A stretch of 64,000 bases of DNA, taken from NCBI GenBank assembly GCA_018265615.1, contig JABLYX010000002.1, positions 1-64,000 of the forward strand. Direction: 5' to 3'. Origin of the DNA: Lentisphaeria bacterium (GTDB taxonomy: Bacteria; Verrucomicrobiota; Lentisphaeria; Victivallales; Victivallaceae). Both the position numbers and the translations under genes were made by a program. Below the pieces are notes generated by a model. The model had not been told where the DNA came from. It did no database searches and saw nothing but the letters and a program-made list of their open reading frames with translations. Shown here in pieces: positions 57,703 to 64,000 of the stretch. Within the stretch, counting starts at the first letter, position 1, and every line of letters begins with the position of its first letter.

Positions 57703-59258
57703 TCCGTAAAATCACCGGTTTCAAGGTCGATTCAACAAAGGCTCCGGCTGATATTGACGACAGGGTCGCTGAGCTTGCGGCCCGTTCCGAGGGCATCGCC
57801 TCCGGCCGGGTGCGCGACTGGCGCATCACCGGCAAAAGCATCGATGCGCGGCGCGGCCGCCCGGTGCTGCTTTACAGTCTTGAGCTCGATATTGATGAAA
57901 ATGACCCTCCGGCCGATCTTCATGCCGCGTCGCGGCTGATGTTGCCGGAGGCTGTTTCCCTGCTGCATCCGGTCGTGGTCGGCACGGGGCCCGCCGGAAT
58001 CTTCGCGGCGCTCGCATTTGCGATGGCCGGGGCGAAGCCGCTGATCCTCGACCGCGGCCGCGCGGTGGAGGAGCGCTACGCCGATTACAGGCGGTTCCTG
58101 GAGACGCGCGAGCTTGATGAATCGAGCAACCTGCTGCTCGGCGAGGGCGGGGCCGGGACTTTTTCGGACGGCAAGCTCTACACCGGGACCCGTGACGCGC
58201 GCTCCGGCTTCATTCTGAATGCGATGGTGGAGGCGGGGGCGCCGCCGGAGATCCGCTACCTCAAGCGCCCGCACATCGGTTCCGATAAACTGCGCATGGT
58301 GGCGGCGAATCTGCGCCGGCGGATCACAGGGCTCGGGGGGGTGTTCCGGTTCGGCGTCGAAGTGACCGGGCTCCTGGTGAAGGGCGGCCGGTGCGCCGGC
58401 ATCGAAACCGCCTCCGGCGAGCGCATCGAAGCTCCGGCCGTCGTTATGGCGCCGGGACTCGGCGGCCGCGCGCTTGTGCTGCGCATGGCGGAGCAGGGGG
58501 CGGGGTGCGAGCTCAAACCGTTTCAGATCGGCTGCCGTATCGAGCATCCGCAGAGTTTTATCGACCGGGCGATGTACCGCCTGGAAAGCCGCCCGGCGGC
58601 GCTCGGCGCGGCGGAGTACCACCTTGTTTCGCGCTCCGGCGACGGCGTTTCCGGCGTGAGTTCGTTCTGCATGTGCCCCGGCGGGGAGATCCTGAATGCG
58701 ACCGCGTGGCGCGGCCAGTCGGTTACGAACGGGATGAGCAACTATGCGCGTGACGGAGAATTCGCGAACGGCTGCCTCATTACAACGCTTTCACCCGGAA
58801 GTTCCGGCAAAGTGGCGGATGTTTACCGGTTCCTCGCGGAACTTGAGAAGAGGTTCTTCCTGGCCGGCGGCGGCGATTATGCGCTTCCGGCGCAGGATGC
58901 GGCCGCATTTCTTTCCGGCCGGGCCGGACTGTCGCAGGCCCGGACCGGCGCGGCGACCGGGATCGTCCCCGGCCGGATCGACCGGATGATTCCGGAAGAG
59001 CTCGCCGGAGCGCTCCGGGTCGCGATCCGTCACTTTGACCGGGGAAATCCCGGATTCATCCGTTACGGGAAGTTTGTCGGACTGGAAACCTGTGTTTCAA
59101 GCCCGCTGCGTTTCTGCCGCAACCCCGTCACTTTCTCGTCGGATCTTGCCGGACTCTACCCGGCTGGCGAGGGCGTCGGCTGTGCCGGAGGGATCATGTC
59201 GGCGGCGGTTGACGGGTTGAAGGTTGCGCTCTCCGTGTTGGAAATAACGGGAAAGTGA
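57699..59258 (+). CDS. FAD-dependent oxidoreductase (COG2509 type)
   Basis: A 519-residue flavoprotein. VVVGTGPAGIFAALAFAMAG near residue 88 is the dinucleotide-binding motif, LGEGGAGTFSDGKLYTGTRD is distinctive for uncharacterised NAD(FAD)-utilising dehydrogenases of COG2509, and the C-terminal AGEGVGCAGGIMSAAVDGLK completes FAD binding. The first about 85 residues form a small N-terminal domain (RKITGFKVDSTKAPADIDDR). Start GTG overlaps the upstream stop (GTGA). Substrate unknown. Confidence 0.9.
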   Translation: MIRKITGFKVDSTKAPADIDDRVAELAARSEGIASGRVRDWRITGKSIDARRGRPVLLYSLELDIDENDPPADLHAASRLMLPEAVSLLHPVVVGTGPAGIFAALAFAMAGAKPLILDRGRAVEERYADYRRFLETRELDESSNLLLGEGGAGTFSDGKLYTGTRDARSGFILNAMVEAGAPPEIRYLKRPHIGSDKLRMVAANLRRRITGLGGVFRFGVEVTGLLVKGGRCAGIETASGERIEAPAVVMAPGLGGRALVLRMAEQGAGCELKPFQIGCRIEHPQSFIDRAMYRLESRPAALGAAEYHLVSRSGDGVSGVSSFCMCPGGEILNATAWRGQSVTNGMSNYARDGEFANGCLITTLSPGSSGKVADVYRFLAELEKRFFLAGGGDYALPAQDAAAFLSGRAGLSQARTGAATGIVPGRIDRMIPEELAGALRVAIRHFDRGNPGFIRYGKFVGLETCVSSPLRFCRNPVTFSSDLAGLYPAGEGVGCAGGIMSAAVDGLKVALSVLEITGK

Positions 59259-59262
59259 CGGA
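59245..59262. repeat. 11-bp phased TRACGGR repeat, copy c
   Basis: TAACGGG (59245) and TGACGGA (59256) 11 bp apart; the second contains the TGA stop codon (59256-59258) of the FAD oxidoreductase gene. Confidence 0.7.
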
Positions 59263-59345
59263 TCGTTCCGGCATGATCCGGCCGGAATCCGGTGGAAAAT
59301 TTGCCGGTTTGCGCTATAGTAAACCGCGGAAGGATGGAAAGAACC

Positions 59346-60152
59346 ATGGAATTCGTCAAGATCATGAGCGCCCAGAACGAGGCGGTCAAACATGTCATCA
59401 AGCTGCGCGACCGGCGGCCGCGCGAAAAGGAGCAGCTGACGGTCCTCGAAGGCTACCGTGAGCTGACCCGCGCCCGCGAATATGGGATGGAGCTCGTCGA
59501 ATGTTATTTCTCCCCATCGCATTTTCTCGGCGAGAATGAATTCCCGCTGCTGGAGGCGCTCGCTTCGGAGGGGGTGCGTGTGGCGGAAGTCGCCCCGCAC
59601 CTGCTCGACAGGATGGCCTACCGCGAGCGTCCGGAGGGGCTTATCGCGATTGCGAAAATGAAGCGGCATACGCTTTCGGTGCTTCCGGCAGTTGAAAACG
59701 GTCTCTACCTCGTGGCGGAGGCCGTCGAGAAGCCGGGCAACCTCGGCTCGATCCTGCGCAGCGCGGATGCGGCCGGCGTCGACGGGCTCATCATCTGCAA
59801 CAAGTGCACGGACCTTTACAACCCGAACGTGATCCGGGCGAGTACGGGGGCGCTCTTCACGGTCCCGCTGGCGGAGGCGGAGAACGATGAGGCGTATGCG
59901 TGGCTGAAGGAGCACGGCATCAAAACGCTCGCCGCGACGCCGCACACCGAGAACATCTATACCGACGTCGACATGACGCAGGCGGTCGCCATTGTGGTCG
60001 GGACCGAGCAGACGGGGCTGACCGAGCTCTGGATGGAGCACTCCGATCTGCCGGTCCGCATTCCGATGCTCGGGAAGATCGACTCGCTGAACGTCGCCAC
60101 TGCGACGACGATCCTGCTTTACGAAGCGGCCCGCCAGCGCGGCTGGAAATGA
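59346..60152 (+). CDS. TrmH/SpoU family RNA methyltransferase
   Basis: A 268-residue SPOUT 2'-O-methyltransferase. The N-terminal substrate-binding domain (VKHVIKLRDRRPREKEQLTV) is followed by the knotted domain with AEAVEKPGNLGSILRSADAA, IVVGTEQTGLTELWME and IPMLGKIDSLNVATATTILL. Resembles RlmB/TsnR-type 23S rRNA methylases; target nucleotide unknown. ATG 59346 has GGAAAG upstream; further upstream ATGs in frame are less well placed. Confidence 0.93.
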   Translation: MEFVKIMSAQNEAVKHVIKLRDRRPREKEQLTVLEGYRELTRAREYGMELVECYFSPSHFLGENEFPLLEALASEGVRVAEVAPHLLDRMAYRERPEGLIAIAKMKRHTLSVLPAVENGLYLVAEAVEKPGNLGSILRSADAAGVDGLIICNKCTDLYNPNVIRASTGALFTVPLAEAENDEAYAWLKEHGIKTLAATPHTENIYTDVDMTQAVAIVVGTEQTGLTELWMEHSDLPVRIPMLGKIDSLNVATATTILLYEAARQRGWK

Positions 60153-60167
60153 CGGGGGGATTCCGGA

Positions 60168-60818
60168 ATGACGGAGAAGAGAGTTGTCCTGACCTTCGAC
60201 GACGCGGTTTCGAACCATGCGTCGTTCGCCGCTCCGCTGCTTGCGGAACTTGGATTTCATGCGACCTTTTTCCTCTGTGAGTTCCCGCCCGATTTTGCGG
60301 TGAACAAACGCCAGTACATGACCTGGGAGCAGATCCGTTCGCTCGATGCCGCCGGATTCGAAACGGCGAACCACACATTCACGCACGCCGGACTCGGCGG
60401 AATCGCGCCGGAGGAGTGCGCCCGCGAGATCGGGCGGCTCGAAGCGCGGTTCCGAGACGTCGGGCTGCCGCGCAGCCGTTCGTTCGCATATCCCGGCGGC
60501 CCGGCGGCCGGCTACGCGCCGGCGCTGCTTGCGGAGCTCGGGTTCCGGTTCGGGCGGACGGTCGCGGACCGGGGCTGGCGCCCGGAGGAAGATGACCCGT
60601 TCCTGATTCCGGCAGTCGCCGTGCACGGCGCGGACGGTTCGAATTTCCGCCGGGCGCTGTCGTACGGGGAGGACGGAGCCGTTCCCGTGCTGGTTTACCA
60701 CGGCGTTCCGGACCGGCTTCATCCGTGGGTCGATACGCCGCCCGCGGTGTTTGAGGAAGAGATGCGGTTTCTCCGGCGGGAAAACTACCGCGTTCTTGCG
60801 TTCCGTGATTTTCTGTGA
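60168..60818 (+). CDS. Polysaccharide deacetylase family protein
   Basis: A 216-residue NodB-fold protein. VVLTFDDAVSNHASF holds the catalytic base and metal Asp; ETANHTFTHAGLGG gives the His pair; RSFAYPGGPAAGY and VPVLVYHGVPD are later motifs. No signal peptide or anchor, so its location and substrate are unclear. Possibly co-transcribed with the TrmH-type gene 15 bp upstream. Confidence 0.9.
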   Translation: MTEKRVVLTFDDAVSNHASFAAPLLAELGFHATFFLCEFPPDFAVNKRQYMTWEQIRSLDAAGFETANHTFTHAGLGGIAPEECAREIGRLEARFRDVGLPRSRSFAYPGGPAAGYAPALLAELGFRFGRTVADRGWRPEEDDPFLIPAVAVHGADGSNFRRALSYGEDGAVPVLVYHGVPDRLHPWVDTPPAVFEEEMRFLRRENYRVLAFRDFL

Positions 60819-60838
60819 GGAAAAATTTGCGGAATTGC

Positions 60839-60867
60839 TTGTAAAGTGTTCATATTGGTGATATAGT
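60839..60867 (+). promoter_or_regulatory. Predicted promoter of prs
   Basis: TTGTAA (60839-60844) and TATAGT (60862-60867), 17 bp spacing, placing the transcript start near 60874. Confidence 0.5.
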
Positions 60868-60899
60868 AAAGTTTGTTGGTAGAACTAAACCGGCATTTT

Positions 60900-60965
60900 G
60901 AGAGACCTCGATCCGTTTCGCGGATCGAACGCGGCCGCGCTTTTTCGATCGGATACGGCCGCCGC
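60900..60965 (+). promoter_or_regulatory. Structured leader of prs, possible attenuator
   Basis: The 5' leader is about 185 nt. TCGATCCG (60908-60915) pairs perfectly with CGGATCGA (60921-60928), loop of 5; then GCGGCCGCGC followed by TTTTT (60941-60945). GCGGCCG (60931-60937) can instead pair with CGGCCGC (60956-60962), enclosing the T run. Alternative structures of this kind suggest attenuation, but no known riboswitch is recognised. Confidence 0.35.
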
Positions 60966-61060
60966 ACCGTGAGGTTTTCGAATGACGCAGATTGTTGATT
61001 CTGCGCTCTTTCCGCCTCCCGGACGGGTTTCCAGATTGCGAAAAACAATGGAAAGTCCAA

Positions 61061-62014
61061 ATGGAAGAGGCAAAGCACATTTGTGTGTACTCCGGCAGCG
61101 CGCATCCGGAGTTGTCACAGCAGATCGCGAATTATCTCGGGGTCAGTCTGGGCAAGGTTCATCTCACTCACTTCCCCGACGGAGAGTATTTCGTGCAGTT
61201 CGAGGAGAACGTCCGCCGCGCCGACGCATTTCTGATTCAGCCCACCTGCAAGCCGCCCAATGACAATTTGATGGAGCTGCTCATCATGATCGACGCCGCG
61301 CGCCGTGCGAGCGCCGCCCGGATCACCGCCGTGCTGCCGTACTTCGGCTACGCCCGTCAGGACCGCAAGGACAAGCCGAGGGTTCCGATCACCGCGAAGC
61401 TCGTGGCGAACCTGATCACCGAGGCCGGAGCCGACCGCATCATCACGATGGACCTCCATTCTCAGCAGATCCAGGGCTTCTTTGATATTCCGATGGACCA
61501 TCTTTATGCGCGCCCCGTGCTGGTTCCGTACCTGAAGAAGCTTGTCGGCACGAACGGCGTCGTGGTCGCTCCCGACTCGGGCTCCGCCAAGATGGCGATG
61601 AACTACGGCGATATGCTCGAAGCCGGGTTCGCGGTCGTCACCAAGCGGCGCATCAACGCGACGACCGTGGCGTCGAGTCACCTCGTCGGCGACGTGAAGG
61701 ACAAAAACTGCGTCATCACCGATGACCTGACCAGCACCGCCGGAACGCTCTGTGCCGCGGCGAAAATCCTGAAGGCGAACGGCGCGGCAAAGATCTACGC
61801 CGCCGTTTCACACTGCATGCTCAGTGAATCCGGCAAGGAGAAGCTGCTGGCGACGCCGGAGATCGAACAGCTTGTGACCACCGATGCGGTTCCGGTCGTT
61901 GACGACCTCGGCGGACGGATCAAGGTCGTTTCGGTCGCGCCGCTGCTCGGAGAAGCGATCCGGCGCATCCATGACGGGAAGTCGGTCTCGTCGCTCTTCT
62001 ATATCAATCACTGA
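61061..62014 (+). CDS. prs: Ribose-phosphate pyrophosphokinase
   Basis: PRPP synthase feeding nucleotide, histidine and tryptophan synthesis. The 317-residue protein shows GKVHLTHFPDGEYFVQFEEN, the catalytic PYFGYARQDRKDKPRVPIT flexible loop, DLHSQQIQGFFDIPMDHLYA, the KRRIN segment, and the PRPP-binding CVITDDLTSTAGTLC. ATG 61061 (MEEAKHICVYSGSAHPEL) is chosen; the frame extends to 60992 without ribosome site. Followed by rplY, pth, rpsF and ssb, a common order in bacteria. Confidence 0.96.
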   Translation: MEEAKHICVYSGSAHPELSQQIANYLGVSLGKVHLTHFPDGEYFVQFEENVRRADAFLIQPTCKPPNDNLMELLIMIDAARRASAARITAVLPYFGYARQDRKDKPRVPITAKLVANLITEAGADRIITMDLHSQQIQGFFDIPMDHLYARPVLVPYLKKLVGTNGVVVAPDSGSAKMAMNYGDMLEAGFAVVTKRRINATTVASSHLVGDVKDKNCVITDDLTSTAGTLCAAAKILKANGAAKIYAAVSHCMLSESGKEKLLATPEIEQLVTTDAVPVVDDLGGRIKVVSVAPLLGEAIRRIHDGKSVSSLFYINH

Positions 62015-62060
62015 TTTATACGGCTCATAAAATTACCAAAGAAGTCAAGAAAGGGGTTCC

Positions 62061-62687
62061 ATGAGCAAAGTCAACAATGAAATTGCGGTGCAGGATCGTA
62101 AGGATTTCGGGAAGTGCGCTTCCCGCCGCTCCCGCAAGGCCGGCATGATTCCGGCGGTCGTCTACAGCAAGGGAAAAGAGGCGAAGCCGGTCATGGTCGA
62201 CGCTGATGCCTGGAAGGTCCTTGCCGGGCACCACGTCCAGATGGTCACGCTGGTCGACGGGGCAGACAAGAGCACCGCGCTGGTCAAGGAAGTTCAGTTC
62301 AACCACCTGAAGAATTACGTCCAGCACATCGATTTCCAGGAAGTCGACATGAATGCGGACCTGACGGCTATGGTTCCGGTCCACGCGCACGGCGATTGCC
62401 TCGGTGTGAACCGCGGCGGCATTCTCGAGCTCGAACTGCATGAGCTCGAAGTGATCTGCCACCCGGACCACCTGCCGGAAAGCATCGCGGCCGAGGTTTC
62501 CTCGCTCGATATCGGCGACCGGCTGCATGTGAAGGATCTGGTCATGCCGGAAGGCGTCCGGACCAATGTCGATCCGGAAGCGGTCGTTGCGCATGTCGTC
62601 CGCCCGAAGGAAGAGGCTGCCGCGGCGGAAGCCTCGGCCGAGCCGGAAGCCATCAAGGAGAAGAAGGCTGACGCCGAGGCGAAGTAA
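62061..62687 (+). CDS. rplY: 50S ribosomal protein L25 (Ctc form)
   Basis: A 208-residue L25/general stress protein Ctc: N-terminal 5S-rRNA-binding domain (DFGKCASRRSRKAGMIPAVV, VQHIDFQEVDMN) plus the C-terminal TL5 beta domain (LELELHELEVICHPDHLPES, GDRLHVKDL) and an acidic-Lys tail. AAAGGGG precedes the ATG. In a prs-rplY-pth cluster, its classical place. Confidence 0.96.
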   Translation: MSKVNNEIAVQDRKDFGKCASRRSRKAGMIPAVVYSKGKEAKPVMVDADAWKVLAGHHVQMVTLVDGADKSTALVKEVQFNHLKNYVQHIDFQEVDMNADLTAMVPVHAHGDCLGVNRGGILELELHELEVICHPDHLPESIAAEVSSLDIGDRLHVKDLVMPEGVRTNVDPEAVVAHVVRPKEEAAAAEASAEPEAIKEKKADAEAK

Positions 62688-62712
62688 GCTTGCGGCGTAA
62701 CGGAGTCCGGCG

Positions 62713-63345
62713 ATGGGCAATGGTGAAAATGAACGGATCCTTCTGGCGGTCGGCCTCGGCAACCCCGGAGCCGAATACGAAGGAACCCGCCATAATGCCG
62801 GATTCATGGTGATCGATCGGCTGTTGGCCGGATTCCCGGCCGGACGGTTCGAAACCCGGCATGTCGCGCAGAGTTTCGTGTATGCCGGAACGTTCCGGGG
62901 GAAACCGCTGTTTCTGCAGAAGCCGCAGACGTTCATGAACCTGAGCGGTCTGGCGGTTGCGGGATTCGCCCGGAAAGTGGGGATCAGTCCCGAAGAGGTG
63001 CTGATTATCTCCGACGATCTGGATCTGCCGGTCGGGCGGCTGCGGCTGCGGACCGGCGGCTCGGACGGCGGTCACAACGGGCTCAAGTCCGTGATCGCCG
63101 AACTCGGGAGTGCTTCATTCAGGCGGCTCCGGATCGGCGTCGGCCGCCCCGAAAAGAGCGGAACGGTCGATTATGTGCTGTCGAAGTTCGATGGCGAAGA
63201 AGCGGAGCGTTTCGATCTGTCGCTTGATGCGGCTGCGGAGGCGGTCCGAGCGGCGTTGACCGGCGGGATCGCCCGCGCAATGAACAAGTTCAATGCGTGG
63301 ACGCCTCCGGTGGAAGACGAAGAAAAAACAAACCAATCACAGTAA
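62713..63345 (+). CDS. pth: Peptidyl-tRNA hydrolase
   Basis: Releases peptidyl-tRNA that has dropped off ribosomes. The 210-residue protein has VGLGNPGAEYEGTRHNAGFM with the catalytic His, KPQTFMNLSG, ISDDLDLPVGRLRLRTGGSD and GGHNGLKSVIAELGS-like motifs, all in order. It starts 25 bp after rplY and stops 10 bp before rpsF. Confidence 0.96.
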   Translation: MGNGENERILLAVGLGNPGAEYEGTRHNAGFMVIDRLLAGFPAGRFETRHVAQSFVYAGTFRGKPLFLQKPQTFMNLSGLAVAGFARKVGISPEEVLIISDDLDLPVGRLRLRTGGSDGGHNGLKSVIAELGSASFRRLRIGVGRPEKSGTVDYVLSKFDGEEAERFDLSLDAAAEAVRAALTGGIARAMNKFNAWTPPVEDEEKTNQSQ

Positions 63346-63355
63346 GAGGTTTATT

Positions 63356-63685
63356 TTGAAGAAATACGAAGCTGTATTCATTCTGGACATCCGTAAGACG
63401 GATGACGAGGGCGCGGCCTTCACCAAGGAATTCGCGGAACTGATCGCCTCTCTCGGCGGCAAGCTGGAATCCTCGACCCCGATGGGACGTCGCCAGTTCA
63501 CCTACGAGATCAACAAGCGCAAGGCGGGCATCTACTTCGACTTCATTTTCGAGCTCGAGGCCGAGAAGGTCATCGACATCAAGGAGAAGTACAAGCTTGA
63601 CGACCGCATCCTGCGCAACATGATCCTTCTCTGCGACCGCCCGGAAACGGCGGCGGAAGGCCCGATCAAGCTCAACCTCGAGTAA
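63356..63685 (+). CDS. rpsF: 30S ribosomal protein S6
   Basis: A 109-residue S6 protein (KKYEAVFILDIRKTDDEGAA; MGRRQFTYEINKRKAGIYFD; DDRILRNMILL). The start is TTG at 63356 with AAGAGG 6 bp upstream; no ATG is available between the pth stop and the conserved start, and the earlier in-frame ATG lies inside pth. S6 is a small-subunit protein and partners with ssb/rpsR in its operon. Confidence 0.95.
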   Translation: MKKYEAVFILDIRKTDDEGAAFTKEFAELIASLGGKLESSTPMGRRQFTYEINKRKAGIYFDFIFELEAEKVIDIKEKYKLDDRILRNMILLCDRPETAAEGPIKLNLE

Positions 63686-63742
63686 GAGCGGATCGGTACG
63701 GAAGTTTGATTTTTCATAAACCATGAAACCTGGAGGCCGAAA

Positions 63743-64000
63743 ATGGCATCACTGAACAAGGTCTTTCTGTTGGGTAATCTGACCCGGGACCCCGATCTGC
63801 GCGCGCTGCCGAGCGGTTCGGCGGTCTGTGAGTTCGGCATTGCCGTGAACCGGCGCTATATGTCCGGCAACGGCCAGGAAGTCGAAGAGCCGTGCTTCGT
63901 CGACATCGTGGTCTGGGGCCGCAGCGCGGAAAGCTGCAAGCAATACCTCGAAAAAGGCTCCCAGGTCATGATCGAAGGGCGTCTCCAGCTCGACCAGTGG
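63743..64000 (+). CDS. ssb: Single-stranded DNA-binding protein (partial at right edge)
   Basis: The first 86 codons are inside the window. MASLNKVFLLGNLTRDPDLR and later CFVDIVVWGRSAE, LEKGSQVMIEGRL are the OB-fold core of SSB. TGGAGG lies 6 bp before the ATG. The rpsF-ssb order is standard; rpsR usually follows. Confidence 0.96.
   Translation, partial: MASLNKVFLLGNLTRDPDLRALPSGSAVCEFGIAVNRRYMSGNGQEVEEPCFVDIVVWGRSAESCKQYLEKGSQVMIEGRLQLDQW

Noticed and set aside
60150..60175. Two TGACGG heptamers near the deacetylase start as another phased repeat
   Set aside because: They are 19 bp apart, not 11, and one is part of the start codon region.
59097..60722. 541-codon minus-strand frame across three plus-strand genes
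   Set aside because: It crosses the FAD oxidoreductase, TrmH-type and deacetylase genes, each with family motifs; composition is not protein-like.
1..64000. CRISPR arrays, rRNA operons, insertion sequences, integrases
   Set aside because: None seen on either strand; the only long direct repeat is the 39-bp pair inside the kinase linker.

Overview
This 64 kb, GC-rich window looks like chromosomal DNA of a Lentisphaerae (Victivallales-like) bacterium. The clues are a V-type ATPase operon with a DUF2764 subunit, several pseudopilin-like proteins (FTLIELLVVIAIIAILA followed by H-X9-DG) paired with regulators and secreted glycan-active proteins, a zinc-ribbon Ser/Thr kinase, a BlaR1/BlaI-like pair, and a MoxR/DUF58/VWA cassette. 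The taxonomic call is inference from gene content. No rRNA, CRISPR array, insertion sequence or prophage was seen.

Layout. 1-3000: V-ATPase genes (minus strand). 3.2-10.1 kb: rsmE, prmC-lacI, serine dehydratase, blaR1/blaI-like pair, tRNA-Leu(CAA). 10.3-14.8 kb: module I, a LacI regulator fused in frame to a pseudopilin, then a secreted beta-helix protein. 14.8-17.9 kb: dnaN-recF-radical SAM operon reading leftward. 17.9-18.4 kb: AT-rich gap with two exact DnaA boxes, the best oriC candidate; all genes from 18.4 to 29.4 kb read rightward away from it. That rightward run carries a SIS isomerase, uppS, cdsA, Lrp/AsnC, aminotransferase, two envelope proteins, thyX, pdxA, a SurA-like PPIase and a large transmembrane Ser/Thr kinase. 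29.5-34.0 kb: sucrose/fructan operon (AraC, GH32, fructokinase, MFS porter). 34.1-37.6 kb: a possible small membrane protein, DUF368 protein, LA_2272-type repeat protein and a tandem nucleoside diphosphate kinase. 37.8-48.0 kb: modules II and III, convergent, each regulator-pseudopilin-large secreted protein. 48.1-52.1 kb: MoxR/DUF58/VWA cassette. 52.4-64.0 kb: mostly housekeeping genes (rlmN, TPR protein, a 29-residue COX24/mS38-type protein, a degenerate GspE-like protein, CvpA-like protein, FAD oxidoreductase, TrmH-type methyltransferase, polysaccharide deacetylase, prs, rplY, pth, rpsF, partial ssb).

The most interesting system is the thrice-repeated triad of cytoplasmic sensor-regulator, pseudopilin and secreted enzyme. 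The regulators come from three different architectures (LacI; GntR plus MalE-type solute-binding domain; GntR plus LacI-type sensor), yet the pseudopilin always sits between regulator and enzyme. Each triad starts with a near-consensus TTGACA promoter. The second main observation is a small repeat family: TRACGGR heptamers spaced exactly 11 bp apart at six intergenic sites, several touching stop codons.

Promoters were read by eye (TTGNNN, 16-17 bp, TATAWT-like) and coordinates of starts are chosen from visible ribosome binding sites.
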